Shown here in pieces: positions 34,853-44,526 of a DNA stretch of 64,000 nucleotides. The notes under the pieces were generated by a model. That model was not told the DNA's origin. It saw only the letters and a program-made list of their open reading frames with translations, and searched no databases. Numbering within the stretch: position 1 is the stretch's first letter; every line of letters starts with the position of its first letter. Both the position numbers and the translations under genes were made by a program. The stretch lies in contig CAYYYF010000003.1 of assembly GCA_964475945.1 (NCBI GenBank), positions 31,825 through 95,824 of the forward strand, in the 5' to 3' direction. This stretch comes from JBBIQH01 sp964475945. Lineage in GTDB: Archaea; Thermoproteota; Nitrososphaeria; Nitrososphaerales; Nitrosocaldaceae.

Positions 34853-35578
34853 ATGGGTAAGAGGATACTGGTTCAGAGGAGAGGTAAAGCAGGAAAGCAG
34901 TTTAGAGCAAATGCTATAGATAAGATAGCCCCAGTAGGCTATCCATTCTACAGGATAGATGAGGAGCATACTGGCATAGTAGAGGATATAGTGCATGAGA
35001 CAGGGAGGTATGCCCCATTGGCAAGAATAAGGCTTGATGATGGTAGGCACTGCTATATTCCCGCATTACAAGGTATGTATGTTAACGCTATAGTAAGATT
35101 CAATTCAAAAGAGGTTAAGCCTATGAGTGTATTAAGGCTAGCAGATATACCAGATGGCACAAATGTATGTTTAGTAGAGAGGAATATGGGTGATGGAGGC
35201 AAACTTGTAAGAACAGCTGGTTCTTCAGCGATAGTATTCTCTCACTCAGGGGATAGTGTAACATTAAGGATGCCCTCTGGTAAGTTCATAACACTTGATG
35301 GGAAGTGTAGGGCAATGGTAGGAAGCATAGCAGGTGGTGGAAGGATAGAGAAGCCATTCCTAAAGGCAGGGGCTAAGTGGTATGCTATGAGGGCTAGGGG
35401 TATGAAGTGGCCTATAGTTAGGGGTGTAGCAATGGCAGCACCATTCCATCCACATGGTGGAGGTAGACATCAGCACCCAGGTAAGCAGACATCTGTTAGC
35501 AGGTTAGCACCTCCAGGTAGGAAGGTAGGCAATATTGCCCCAAGGAAGACCGGGAGGGCAAGGATCAAGAGGACTTGA
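34853..35578 (+). CDS. rpl2: 50S ribosomal protein L2 (uL2)
   Basis: Core large-subunit protein near the peptidyl transferase centre, 241 residues. KRILVQRRGKAGKQFRANAI is the N-terminus, ERNMGDGGKLVRTAGSSAIV the middle, and GVAMAAPFHPHGGGRHQHPG the universally conserved loop with the essential histidine. Isolated from the S10-spc operon, as is usual for some Thaumarchaeota genes. It starts with its own promoter region and is divergent from cdc48. Confidence 0.96.
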   Translation: MGKRILVQRRGKAGKQFRANAIDKIAPVGYPFYRIDEEHTGIVEDIVHETGRYAPLARIRLDDGRHCYIPALQGMYVNAIVRFNSKEVKPMSVLRLADIPDGTNVCLVERNMGDGGKLVRTAGSSAIVFSHSGDSVTLRMPSGKFITLDGKCRAMVGSIAGGGRIEKPFLKAGAKWYAMRARGMKWPIVRGVAMAAPFHPHGGGRHQHPGKQTSVSRLAPPGRKVGNIAPRKTGRARIKRT

Positions 35579-35756
35579 TCTAGGTATGGCATGCATAGAT
35601 ATAATGTTATTATTAATACATATAGCCTCATACAAGATATCACATGGAAGATATTAAAGTTTAGCTATGAGATTTATGTTAGGAAATATTTTTAAATAAA
35701 GGTCTGTACAGAGTAATAGCAAAGAATTGGGTGAGCATACAAAGGGCTTGCAGTTG

Positions 35757-37061
35757 ATGCATAGCATACACCTAAACAGGTTCATGAAAGATGATGAATT
35801 AAATGAGGTTATAAGCAGGTTTGGCACACCATTATACATAATAGATGAGAATACTCTGCATACCAAGGTTAAAGAACTTCTAGATGCTTATAAGGGATTC
35901 AAGGGTAAGAGGCAGGTAGCATATTCTATAAAGGCTAACTTTAACCCTGCTGTGATAAAGGCCTTTATAAAGGATGGGATAATGTTTGATCTAACATCCC
36001 TAGGCGAGCTCTACTTCTATACTAGATGCAATGGTAAGGCTGAGGATGTAGTGTATACAAGTGTTACAGAGGAGGAGGATGAGTACATACAGGTTCTAAA
36101 GGCTGGTGTAGGTAGAGTAGTTGTAAGTTCATACAACGGGCTTATGAACATCATAAGTGCAGCAGAGAGGCTTAATGTGAAGCCAAGGGTTATGATAAGG
36201 GTAAATCCAGAGGTAGGAGTAAAGGCAGAGGTTAAGGCATCATACAGGCATGGCAAGTTTGGTGTACCATTCAATACAAATGCAAGGGATAGTGCAACTA
36301 ACATGATCAAATATATAATGAAGAATGCATGTAATAGCATAGAGTTTGAGGGCTTTCACTTCCATCTAGGCTCTCAGATAACAGACTACTCATGCTTTGC
36401 ACACGCACTAGAGAAGCTTGATGCATTCATAGCAAGTATGAAGAAGTTATACCCAAGGTTCTCATTCAACACAATAGATATAGGCGGAGGCACGCCTGTA
36501 TCCTATGGTGATTATGTTCCAACGCCAGCAGATATAGCAGCATCCATAGTTGATAGACTGAATAGGATAGCAGATAACCATAACTATTTCATGCTTATAG
36601 TAGAGAGCGGGAGGTATCTAACAGCAGAGTCTACCATACTTGTAAGTAGGATAGTTAACATAAAGGAGTATACAAATGATAGATTCATAATAGCAGATGC
36701 TGGCTACCATATACTGCTTGATGCTGCATTGCTCAAGCAGGAGTATCCCCAAGAGGTATTTCCACGTGATAGCAATGGTAATGGGAGCAGCAATGCTAGG
36801 ATACATCTAGCAGGTAGGTTATGTGATACATACGATATATTCCCATTATCCAAGGCATCAAGGCTAGATGATGCAAAGGAGAGCAAGTATATTATCTTCT
36901 ACAATGTTGGTGCCTATTCTATAGTATTTAACATGCCCTTCCATTGCCAGACCAAACCTACAATACTTATGAAGAAGTCAGATGGTAGCATAGCAGTTGT
37001 AAGAAGAGCAACTACTATAGAGCAGTTGTTCGTAGAAGAGGGCGGGGATCTAGAGATATAA
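35757..37061 (+). CDS. lysA: Diaminopimelate decarboxylase family
   Basis: A PLP fold III decarboxylase that makes lysine from meso-diaminopimelate. AYSIKANFNPAVIKAFIKDG carries the PLP lysine; FHFHLGSQITDYSCFAHALE, NTIDIGGGTPVSYGDYVP, ESGRYLTAEST and AGRLCDTYDIFPLSK hold the remaining sites, and YNVGAYSIVFNMPFHCQTKP the last. No other lys or dap genes are adjacent. An in-frame TTG at 35727 would add 10 residues and lies closer to a TATA-like box; I keep the first ATG. DapDC versus ornithine decarboxylase is judged by the CDTYD box. Confidence 0.85.
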   Translation: MHSIHLNRFMKDDELNEVISRFGTPLYIIDENTLHTKVKELLDAYKGFKGKRQVAYSIKANFNPAVIKAFIKDGIMFDLTSLGELYFYTRCNGKAEDVVYTSVTEEEDEYIQVLKAGVGRVVVSSYNGLMNIISAAERLNVKPRVMIRVNPEVGVKAEVKASYRHGKFGVPFNTNARDSATNMIKYIMKNACNSIEFEGFHFHLGSQITDYSCFAHALEKLDAFIASMKKLYPRFSFNTIDIGGGTPVSYGDYVPTPADIAASIVDRLNRIADNHNYFMLIVESGRYLTAESTILVSRIVNIKEYTNDRFIIADAGYHILLDAALLKQEYPQEVFPRDSNGNGSSNARIHLAGRLCDTYDIFPLSKASRLDDAKESKYIIFYNVGAYSIVFNMPFHCQTKPTILMKKSDGSIAVVRRATTIEQLFVEEGGDLEI

Positions 37062-37196
37062 TAAACTACCAATAAATTAATACTCATCTATTTTTATTTT
37101 TTGTGAGAGTCATCTTTTAACTTTAGTCTATTACTTAATCTACTTGGGATAACACGCAGTAATTTATATATAATTTTATTAATATTATAGGGTGAA

Positions 37197-37475
37197 TTGG
37201 TTAAGATAAGAGCACATGTATATATAAAAGGCAAGGTGCAAGGAGTATACTTTAGGCAAAATATGCGTAATATAGCAAGGAAGCATAGTGTAAATGGATG
37301 GGTTAAGAACCTCAAGGATGGTAGGGTAGAGGCCTTACTAGAGGGTGATGAAGATGCTGTGCATCAGGTTATAGAATGGTGCCATATAGGACCTACTGGT
37401 GCTAGAGTAGATGATGTAAATGTTATATATGAAGAGTATAAGGGAGAGTTCAACTCATTTGATATAATATACTGA
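37197..37475 (+). CDS. Acylphosphatase
   Basis: A 92-residue acylphosphatase. HVYIKGKVQGVYFRQNMRNI has the phosphate-binding loop and catalytic arginine, and SVNGWVKNLKDGRVEALLEG supplies the catalytic asparagine (N in VKNL). The only usable start is TTG at 37197; there is no ATG until inside the domain. TATA-like sequence lies 27-30 bases before it. Confidence 0.88.
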   Translation: MVKIRAHVYIKGKVQGVYFRQNMRNIARKHSVNGWVKNLKDGRVEALLEGDEDAVHQVIEWCHIGPTGARVDDVNVIYEEYKGEFNSFDIIY

Positions 37476-37506
37476 ATATAAAATATAAATAAATAAATAA
37501 ATAAAA

Positions 37507-37827
37507 TTATATGTTCTCATATGCATGCTTAACCATGCTGTATATATCTTGAAGTTGGTTCCTAGATCTTAAGAGCACCCTAGTTGGAGGTACCCTAGCC
37601 CCAGTTCTAATGTTAAGTGCCAGTGCATTGCTTACAGGTTCTATGTCCATGAATACCCTTGTATTGAACCCCTTTGAGTATACAAGCCTATGGGGCCTTA
37701 TATCTTCTATTACATTAGGTAATGAGAGTACAAAATCCCTTATATCAAGTAACATGTTTCTTGCTTCTTCTGATAGCCTTATTATATGGTGGCTTATGCT
37801 TAACCCTTTACTCTCCTCACTTACCAT
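37507..37827 (-). CDS. Small protein, DUF5655-like
   Basis: A 106-residue protein. LSEEARNMLLDIRDFVLSLP, IRPHRLVYSKGFNTRVFMDI and EPVSNALALNIRTG resemble the DUF5655 domain of small proteins of unknown function. The match is by eye and moderate. It is convergent with acylphosphatase and sits between that gene and the SRP RNA, with about 40 bases to the RNA. Confidence 0.45.
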   Translation of the reverse strand: MVSEESKGLSISHHIIRLSEEARNMLLDIRDFVLSLPNVIEDIRPHRLVYSKGFNTRVFMDIEPVSNALALNIRTGARVPPTRVLLRSRNQLQDIYSMVKHAYENI

Positions 37828-37868
37828 AATAATTTATAAATCTTTTATTTATATAAATATCTTAGCAA

Positions 37869-38193
37869 GTGCGGTAGTAGCCCCGTTGGTTCCACCATGA
37901 TGCATCGACCCCATCTCAAACCATGCCAGATCCCCTACGTAGGCACCACAGCGTGGTTACCCCGCCTTAGGGTTGCTCCCTCCCGGACCTCACCCGGTTC
38001 AGCGGTACGATGGTGCCCCTATCCCTTCAGATAGGGAGCCCACCTGTAACCACCCATGGTGGCGTAGGTTCATACCAGCATGGTAAGTAGGTATCGGTGC
38101 ACCATGGATTTACCCAACGGTTACTGGTCCCTGCATGTAGCCGGTTTCAGGTACAGGGCACGGCTAGCACCCCAACCCTCCCTACTACCGCAC
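37869..38193 (-). ncRNA. Signal recognition particle 7S RNA
   Basis: A 325-base GC-rich RNA gene in AT-rich surroundings. The termini pair: gtgcggtagtag at the 5' end and ctactaccgcac at the 3' end, both reading perfectly as a 12-base closing helix. On the minus strand the S-domain core is recognisable: GGTGAGGTCCGGGAGGGAGC followed by AACCC and AAGGCGGG, the helix 8 and SRP54-binding symmetric loop; helix 6 with GGGCTCCCTATC...GGATAGGGGCACC is also visible. Length and archaeal helix 1 agree with 7S RNA of archaea. Position near the pst genes is coincidental. Confidence 0.93.
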
Positions 38194-38232
38194 TATTATT
38201 ATAATAGAAAAGGGTATTTACGTTTATCTTCA

Positions 38233-39135
38233 TCACTCTAAAGATCTACGCTGTAACCTATTCCTTAGGTATACTGCTGTAATATTCAATGCAAAGAGTA
38301 TAGCCAATAGCACAATTATGCCAGAGGCTGAGAGCTGTATGAACTCTTGCTGTGGCCTAGATACCCAATTATATATCTGTAGTGGCATAACGGTAAACTC
38401 ATCTAAGAGCGATACAGGATCCCTACTTATGAATATCAACCCACTTATTACCAGTATAGGTGCAGCCTCGCCTATGGCCCTAGATACTGCTAGTATAGAA
38501 CTTGTTAATGCAGTAGGTAGTATACTAGGCAGAACGACCCTCAGCACAACCTGATACTTCCTAGCACCTAGAGCATATGCTGCTAACCTATGTGTAGTTG
38601 GCACAAGCCTAGCACTCTCTACAGTTGTAACTACTATTAATGGAAGGACAAGGAATGCCAATGCTATAGAACCTACCATAATAGATCTACCAAATGCAAG
38701 GGTGTATGATAGGAAGCTTAATGCAACTAGCCCGAATATAACTGATGGCACCCCTGCAAGGTTTATTAGAGTTATATTCACTATCCTGCTTAACATACTA
38801 TTTGCACCATACTCATTAAGGTACAACCCTGTTGCTATGCCCAGTGGTAATGCTAATGCTATAGCAAGGCCTACTGTATATAGAGAGCCTAGGATAGCAG
38901 GCCTCATACCAGCCTCATCAACATTGCTAGATGGGTAGTTTGTGAGCAGTGTAGGGGTTAACCTTGCTATACCATTCAATGTAACATTAACCAGTAGCAT
39001 GGTTAATATCATTATACTTATGCATACAGCAACAAGCACATATGCCTGAAACCCTGCCTCCTTCAGATTTACTAACAACCTATACTTGCCTTTACCCTTG
39101 CTCTCACTACTAGCCTCTAACCTAGCACTACTCAT
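38233..39135 (-). CDS. pstA: Phosphate ABC transporter permease PstA
   Basis: Membrane permease of the high-affinity phosphate importer, 300 residues with six helices. TVGLAIALALPLGIATGLYL is the first conserved helix, and RLAAYALGARKYQVVLRVVL the EAA loop that contacts PstB. Its start overlaps the pstC stop by 8 bases. Signature and neighbours make the call firm; PstA versus PstC is set by position and by the shorter N-terminal loop. Confidence 0.92.
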   Translation of the reverse strand: MSSARLEASSESKGKGKYRLLVNLKEAGFQAYVLVAVCISIMILTMLLVNVTLNGIARLTPTLLTNYPSSNVDEAGMRPAILGSLYTVGLAIALALPLGIATGLYLNEYGANSMLSRIVNITLINLAGVPSVIFGLVALSFLSYTLAFGRSIMVGSIALAFLVLPLIVVTTVESARLVPTTHRLAAYALGARKYQVVLRVVLPSILPTALTSSILAVSRAIGEAAPILVISGLIFISRDPVSLLDEFTVMPLQIYNWVSRPQQEFIQLSASGIIVLLAILFALNITAVYLRNRLQRRSLE

Positions 39136-40045
39136 ACCTTATCTCCCACCTCCTCTTTATATACCCTGAGATTGTATTGAGTATAGCAACTATAGCAAAT
39201 AGGTATATGGCAACAGCAAATAGTGATGTATACTCTATGGTTCCTCTAGGCGCATCCCCTGTTGCTGCTTGCGCTATTGCTGCTGTCATGGTCATAACAC
39301 TCTCGAATGGGTTGAGTGTTAGCGTAGGCCTCATACCTGCTGCTATGGTTACTATCATAGTCTCCCCTATAGCCCTACCCATGGCAAGTATTATTATAGC
39401 AAGGAGTGCAGATAATGTGTATGGTATGACTATCCTTAGTATAACCTGGCTCTTCCTTGCTCCTAGAGCATAGCCTGCAGCCTTTAGGTATTGAGGCACT
39501 GAGTAGAATGCATCCTCTGCAAGAGATGCTATTGTAGGTGTTATCATAACGCCCATCGCTAAACCAGCAGCAAGTGCATTGTATGTAGAGAGATCTGTTA
39601 TAAACCCTTGTAGATTGGGTGTTATGAAGTAGAGTGCAAAGTAACCATATACTACAGTAGGTATGCCAGCAAGTATCTCTAGCACTGGCTTAACTATCCT
39701 CCTTAGTACTGGGGATGCATACTCACTCAAGAATACTGCTGCTCCTATCCCTATAGGTATAGCAAAGCCTAATGCTATAATGGTAGTAAGCATTGTGCCA
39801 GCAAGTAATGGCAGTATACCAAATGATTTATCATCAAAGAATGCTGCCCATCTGCTACCAAAGAGGAACTCTAAGGGAGATACTTGCATGAAGAAGTGTA
39901 CTGACTCTGATGCTAAAGAGTATACAATGATTATTATTACAATAATGGTAATTACAGCTGCACCCAAGAGCGCAAACCTTATAATGTTATCAATGATCTT
40001 ACCCTTCTCAAAGAAATGATTTGGTTTACCATCATTCATACACAT
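39128..40045 (-). CDS. pstC: Phosphate ABC transporter permease PstC
   Basis: The partner permease, 305 residues. SPLEFLFGSRWAAFFDDKSF is the periplasmic loop typical of PstC, and ALGFAIPIGIGAAVFLSEYA, YLKAAGYALGARKSQVILRI (EAA loop) and GETMIVTIAAGMRPTLTLNP follow. Gene order S-C-A on the minus strand, with B and phoU divergent. The start is followed immediately by charged residues before the first helix. Confidence 0.92.
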   Translation of the reverse strand: MCMNDGKPNHFFEKGKIIDNIIRFALLGAAVITIIVIIIIVYSLASESVHFFMQVSPLEFLFGSRWAAFFDDKSFGILPLLAGTMLTTIIALGFAIPIGIGAAVFLSEYASPVLRRIVKPVLEILAGIPTVVYGYFALYFITPNLQGFITDLSTYNALAAGLAMGVMITPTIASLAEDAFYSVPQYLKAAGYALGARKSQVILRIVIPYTLSALLAIIILAMGRAIGETMIVTIAAGMRPTLTLNPFESVMTMTAAIAQAATGDAPRGTIEYTSLFAVAIYLFAIVAILNTISGYIKRRWEIRYE

Positions 40046-40057
40046 ACCTCTGCTAAC

Positions 40058-41110
40058 TTATCTTATATTCTTATACAGGTTGGTTAGCGTGGTATCATCA
40101 TCTGTATTGTATCTACCTTCCTTTATTATCTTGAGTACCTCCTCATAATACCTATCTTGCAATGGAACATACTTTACTTTTACAACAGCATCCCTTGCAT
40201 ACTCTAGATAGAATTCCACAAACCTCTTAAGCTCAGGCTTGCTTTGTAACCTATCATAGTTAACGTATATGAAGAGTGGTCTTGATAGTGGATACTTGCC
40301 TTGTGTTACAGTATCGTTATCTGGATAGATGCACTCTCCTCCCTTGCTAGTAGATACCTTTAGTATCTTTAACTTATCCAATGCATGCTCTGCATATGCT
40401 AGTGGTATATAACCTAGAGCATATCTATCATTACCTACACCTTGCACTAGCACATTATCATCTTCGCTTGGTATATAGTCTGTCCTTGATGCCCTAGCCT
40501 TACCTACAACATGCTCAGTGAAGTAATCAAAGGTTCCAGAATCGGGACCAGCACCATACAGTGTTATCCTCTGCCTTGGAAATGAAGGGTTTATATCACT
40601 CCAGTAGTGTATGCTACTATCAGGCTTCCATATCTCCCTCAACTCCTCTATGCTTATGCAATCTAAGAGGTTATTACTCTTGTTAACTACTATAGTTAAG
40701 CCCTCTAGTGCCACAGGGATGCCAAGCCATCTTACGTTATTTGCTCTTGCTATCTCCTTCTCTTTATCTGTTATTGGTCTAGATGCATCATTAATATCAA
40801 TCTCATTAACAACGAACCTCTTAAATCCTCCTCCTGTTCCAGATATTGCTACTGTAACATTAACATCCTTGTATACTTTGCTGAACTCCTCTGCTATAGC
40901 CTCAGTTATTAGGTATACTGTGCTAGATCCATCTATAACCACTGTTCCTCTGAGGCTACTTACCTGTGGTGTATTTACCTGTGGTGTATTTGCTTGCGGT
41001 GTGCTGCTTGAGCTTGGTATACTTTGTATCAAGCCTTGTGTGCCTATAACCCCTATAACCGCTCCTATTACAACGGCTGTTATTATTCCTATAACTGCTA
41101 CTCGTTTCAT
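40058..41110 (-). CDS. pstS: Phosphate-binding protein PstS
   Basis: Extracellular phosphate-binding lipoprotein-like component. From the ATG at 41110 the protein begins MKRVAVIGIITAVVIGAVIG, an N-terminal anchor helix. A threonine/proline-rich linker follows with repeats of NTPQV. GTVVIDGSSTVYLITEAIAE is the PstS signature with phosphate-contact residues; GTGGGFKRFVVNEIDINDAS and GAGPDSGTFDYFTEHVVGKA are the others. Longer in-frame starts (41149, 41116) exist, but 41110 fits the anchor. It shares a divergent region with pstB. Confidence 0.92.
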   Translation of the reverse strand: MKRVAVIGIITAVVIGAVIGVIGTQGLIQSIPSSSSTPQANTPQVNTPQVSSLRGTVVIDGSSTVYLITEAIAEEFSKVYKDVNVTVAISGTGGGFKRFVVNEIDINDASRPITDKEKEIARANNVRWLGIPVALEGLTIVVNKSNNLLDCISIEELREIWKPDSSIHYWSDINPSFPRQRITLYGAGPDSGTFDYFTEHVVGKARASRTDYIPSEDDNVLVQGVGNDRYALGYIPLAYAEHALDKLKILKVSTSKGGECIYPDNDTVTQGKYPLSRPLFIYVNYDRLQSKPELKRFVEFYLEYARDAVVKVKYVPLQDRYYEEVLKIIKEGRYNTDDDTTLTNLYKNIR

Positions 41111-41216
41111 AATCATACTTATTACAATATCAATATAAAATGATCTCACATAAAATACATAATTAGAATTAGAATATAAAAGGTAAATAGATCTATATAA
41201 TCAATATAGGAAAACT

Positions 41217-41225
41217 ATTTTAAAT
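41217..41225 (+). promoter_or_regulatory. TATA-like box for pstB
   Basis: ttttaaata lies about 24 bases before the ATG at 41245, the distance for a leaderless transcript. This supports that ATG over the TTG at 41233, which is only 12 bases away from the box centre. The region between pstB and pstS is the divergent control region of the phosphate operons. Confidence 0.4.
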
Positions 41226-41244
41226 AAAGGACTTGAATAAGCAT

Positions 41245-42099
41245 ATGGTAAGGCTTAAACTTTGGGGCTCTAAAGAGATAGAGCATGGCATCACTCTTAA
41301 AGACTCTTATAGTAATGAGGATAACAATGGTATTAATATGGATAAAGTTATACTTGAGAGTATAGATTTAAGCGTCTCCTATGGAAGCAAGTATGCTATA
41401 AAAGATATTAATATAAAGATACCTAGAAACTCTGTTACTGCAATAATAGGACCATCAGGTTGTGGAAAGAGTACCCTTATAAGATGCTTTAATAGAATGA
41501 ACGACCTATTGAATGCGAAGGTTGAAGGGCAGATACTCCTTAATGGTATAGATATATACTCTACAGATAACGTGGTAGAGATAAGGAGGAGGGTAGGGAT
41601 GGTATTCCAGAAGCCTAACCCATTCCCTATGAGCATATATGAGAATGTTGCCTTTGGTCTTAAGATAAATGGCTTTAAGGGTAATATCAATGAGCAGGTA
41701 GAGGCAGCATTAAAGGAGGCAGCGTTATGGGATGAGGTTAAGAATAGGCTCCATGAGAATGCCTATAGCCTATCAGGAGGGCAACAGCAGAGGTTATGTA
41801 TTGCTAGAGCATTGGCAGTAAGACCAGAGGTGCTATTGATGGATGAGCCTACTGCATCTCTAGACCCTATAGTATCAGCAAGGATAGAGCAGTTGATAAC
41901 ACGCCTGAAGGATAAGTTAACCATAGTAATAATAACACATAACATACAGCAGGCAGCAAGGATCTCAGATTACGTTGGTGTTATGATGGTAGATGATGAT
42001 CTGACTGGTAGGTTAATAGAGTTTGGACCTACTAGGGATGTATTTGAGAATCCCAAGAGCAAGGTTACAGAGGATTATATAAGCGGGAGGTTTGGTTAA
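41245..42099 (+). CDS. pstB: Phosphate ABC transporter ATPase PstB
   Basis: The ATPase that energises phosphate import, about 285 residues. Walker A is IIGPSGCGKSTLIRCFNRMN, and MVFQKPNPFPMSIYENVAFG is the PstB-specific Q-loop. LSGGQQQRLCIARAL is the signature and VLLMDEPTASLDPI Walker B. The first about 30 residues (RLKLWGSKEIEHG) are extra, and the protein may also start at 41338. phoU follows after 37 bases. Confidence 0.94.
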   Translation: MVRLKLWGSKEIEHGITLKDSYSNEDNNGINMDKVILESIDLSVSYGSKYAIKDINIKIPRNSVTAIIGPSGCGKSTLIRCFNRMNDLLNAKVEGQILLNGIDIYSTDNVVEIRRRVGMVFQKPNPFPMSIYENVAFGLKINGFKGNINEQVEAALKEAALWDEVKNRLHENAYSLSGGQQQRLCIARALAVRPEVLLMDEPTASLDPIVSARIEQLITRLKDKLTIVIITHNIQQAARISDYVGVMMVDDDLTGRLIEFGPTRDVFENPKSKVTEDYISGRFG

Positions 42100-42136
42100 G
42101 TTTATTTCTCTTTATTAATATTAATTATAGAGTGGT

Positions 42137-42775
42137 ATGGTTCTAAGGAGATTACTTGATGTTGGTATAAGCAACCTTGCAAACCTAATGCATGATATGT
42201 CAAAGATAGCACAAGAGTGCGTAAAGGTAGCAATAGACTCTTACCTTGAGGATAAGGATGTTGTAAATTATGTATATACTAAGGCTCAGGAGTTAACTAT
42301 GCTAAAGGATGAGGTTAATGATCTTGCCATAGAGTTAATGATCAGGTATCAACCCTTGGCAAGCGATCTTAGATATATAAGCTCTTGTATAGAGGTAGCA
42401 TATGACTTTGTTAGATTTGCTAGATATGCTTATGATATAGCACAGGTAAGGGTACAGTTTGGTAGCCTTGATGTATGCGATAAGAGTAGTATAGCAAGGA
42501 TGGCTAAGATAGTTAGTGATATGCTTGCAAATAGTATAAATGCATTCAATAACAAGGATATCAGCCTTGCAAAGATGCTTGTAGAGATGGATGATGAGGT
42601 TGATTCGCTTTATAAGGATAGTCTAAACATGATGATTAAGAGCAGCAAGGATGTGGAGATTAGATGTATACTAGCAAATCTATTGGTTATAAGGTACCTT
42701 GAGAGGATCGCTGATCATACTGTTTATATAAGTGAGTTGGTGAGATACATAGTAAGTGGAGAAAGGGTTAGATAG
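42137..42775 (+). CDS. phoU: PhoU-family phosphate regulator
   Basis: A 212-residue two-repeat three-helix-bundle protein. Metal-cluster motifs E-x3-D appear as DEVNDLAIELMIRYQPLASD and DEVDSLYKDSLNMM; LEDKDVVNYVYTKAQELTML and LVIRYLERIADHTVYISELV are the helices around them. PhoU damps phosphate uptake, most likely through PstB. It lies in operon with pstB. Confidence 0.92.
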   Translation: MVLRRLLDVGISNLANLMHDMSKIAQECVKVAIDSYLEDKDVVNYVYTKAQELTMLKDEVNDLAIELMIRYQPLASDLRYISSCIEVAYDFVRFARYAYDIAQVRVQFGSLDVCDKSSIARMAKIVSDMLANSINAFNNKDISLAKMLVEMDDEVDSLYKDSLNMMIKSSKDVEIRCILANLLVIRYLERIADHTVYISELVRYIVSGERVR

Positions 42776-42862
42776 ATAAGCATTAATATCTTCAATTAAT
42801 ACAAAGCAAATAATATTATAATAAATTATAATAAAATTTTAGGATTATACGCAGTTATATAC

Positions 42863-44092
42863 TCACACAGTTATATACGCCTGCTCTCCATGCAGCACTA
42901 TATCTTCTCCCTTCTCCTCCTCATCTGGATTTAGCCTTATTGGTGATACCTTGTTCATTATCTGCATTATTACATATGTTAAAGTGAATGCATATGCTGC
43001 AGTTACAACTATTGCCAAGGCTTGAACTCCTAGCAACTCTGCTGAACCATACACTACACCTGTTAATGCACCTCCTGTTACATATGGAGAAGCGAATAGT
43101 GCTACGCATATGCTACCCCATACACCTGTCATACCATGTATTGCTATTACATCGCATGCATCATCAACCCTCCAGTGCTCCTTGAATAATAGCACGAACC
43201 CATAGAATACTACACCTGCTACAGCACCTATAACAACACCTGCCCATGCCTCTATGAATCCTGCTGCTGGTGTAACTGCTGCTAACCCTGCTATACATCC
43301 ATTAGCTGCAAGACTTGTGCTTGGCTTCTTGCTTCTAGCCCATCCAGCAAGGAATGTTGTTATACCTCCTGCTGCAGCTGCAAGGTTGGTTGAGACTATT
43401 GCTGCTACTGCTGCCTCATTGGATGCCAATGCACTACCACCATTGAACCCATTCCAACCAAACCATAGCAGGAATGCTGCCAAGAACTGGTATGGAACGT
43501 TATGCTGTATCATGGTCTCTGCTTTACCAAACCCTAGCCTTCTGCCCAATACCAAGGCCCCTGCCAATGATGAGAACCCTGCAGCAACATGTATAACTAT
43601 ACCCCCAGCCCAGTCCCTAGCACCCATCTTTGCAAGCCATCCTCCTCCCCATATCCAGTGAGCAACTGGTCCATACACGAATATCATCCATATGAAGATG
43701 AATATCAGCCATGGACCAAAGCGCATTCTCTCTGCTATACCTCCACTTATAAGTGCTACTGTAATTGCTGCGAACATGCCTTGGAATAGGAAGAACAGAT
43801 AGCCTGGTATGGTTGGTGCATAAGGTAATGGCTCTAGACCTACTCCTCTTAAGAAAGCCCAATCGAATGGCCCTACCAAGCCATGCTCTGATGGTGCAAA
43901 TGCTAAACTAAAGCCTACTATGAACCATGCTATTAGCCCTATCAAGGCAGTCTGATACACCTTCATGAGTATACCTAGTGCATTCTTTGCCCTTATCAAG
44001 CCAGCCTCTAGGAAGCCTACTCCTCCTATCATAAGGAAGACCATTGCAGTTGACACTATCATCCATGATGTATCTCCAGTATCTATAGCCAT
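42863..44092 (-). CDS. amt: Ammonium transporter Amt
   Basis: Channel-like ammonium uptake protein, 409 residues, eleven helices. MGARDWAGGIVIHVAAGFSS carries the first pore histidine and ACDVIAIHGMTGVWGSICVA the second. QFLAAFLLWFGWNGFNGGSA is another signature. The C-terminal tail (DEEEKGEDIVLHGEQAYITV) is cytosolic and contacts P-II proteins in known systems. Two P-II-like genes lie within 1.5 kb. The promoter is noted separately; transcription runs away from the P-II genes. Confidence 0.95.
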   Translation of the reverse strand: MAIDTGDTSWMIVSTAMVFLMIGGVGFLEAGLIRAKNALGILMKVYQTALIGLIAWFIVGFSLAFAPSEHGLVGPFDWAFLRGVGLEPLPYAPTIPGYLFFLFQGMFAAITVALISGGIAERMRFGPWLIFIFIWMIFVYGPVAHWIWGGGWLAKMGARDWAGGIVIHVAAGFSSLAGALVLGRRLGFGKAETMIQHNVPYQFLAAFLLWFGWNGFNGGSALASNEAAVAAIVSTNLAAAAGGITTFLAGWARSKKPSTSLAANGCIAGLAAVTPAAGFIEAWAGVVIGAVAGVVFYGFVLLFKEHWRVDDACDVIAIHGMTGVWGSICVALFASPYVTGGALTGVVYGSAELLGVQALAIVVTAAYAFTLTYVIMQIMNKVSPIRLNPDEEEKGEDIVLHGEQAYITV

Positions 44093-44113
44093 AAGCAGAT
44101 GAGGGTATGAAGC

Positions 44114-44122
44114 ATTTTTAAA
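44114..44122 (-). promoter_or_regulatory. TATA-like box for amt
   Basis: On the minus strand TTTAAAAAT is centred 26 bases before the amt ATG, consistent with a leaderless transcript. A TTTTTATATA box for the small membrane gene lies on the opposite strand about 100 bases away (44217-44226). Confidence 0.4.
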
Positions 44123-44247
44123 GCTTTTTAAAAAAGATAATAAAATGATAAGTTGTTGTATATCAGTATTACTAATTATACTTGTATAATTAATATATTG
44201 ATAATCAATTGAATATCTTTTTATATAACTGCCTCCTATATAGATAT

Positions 44248-44457
44248 ATGATCAAGTACGCATTTGCAGCAGTAGTGCTTCTACTCTCTGCCATGCTATC
44301 TTATGATGCATATGCTTTAGGAGCCCCACAACCTATATCAAAACCTCCAACATTTATAATAACTTACATAACTATGCTCCTAGCAGTGATATTTTACATG
44401 TTCGTGCAGCACTTGATAAGAAGAAGCTTCTATACCAAACATAGACTAACTCCCTAA
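44248..44457 (+). CDS. Small secreted-or-anchored membrane protein beside amt
   Basis: A 69-residue protein. MIKYAFAAVVLLLSAMLSYD looks like a signal peptide with possible cleavage near YALGA; FIITYITMLLAVIFYMFVQH is a second transmembrane segment, ending in a basic tail (RRSFYTKHRLTP). An extended frame to 44209 exists, but the TATA box lies 26 bases before 44248. I do not recognise it. Position between amt and the P-II genes hints at ammonium-related function, no more. Confidence 0.5.
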   Translation: MIKYAFAAVVLLLSAMLSYDAYALGAPQPISKPPTFIITYITMLLAVIFYMFVQHLIRRSFYTKHRLTP

Positions 44458-44526
44458 CCAATTTTTATTATCATATGATAATCATTTGAGATAACATTTA
44501 TAATTATCTTATCATAAATCAATAGC

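Noticed and set aside
40950..41010. Short direct repeats in pstS as a repeat element
   Set aside because: They encode the NTPQV linker repeats of the protein and are explained by the coding sequence.
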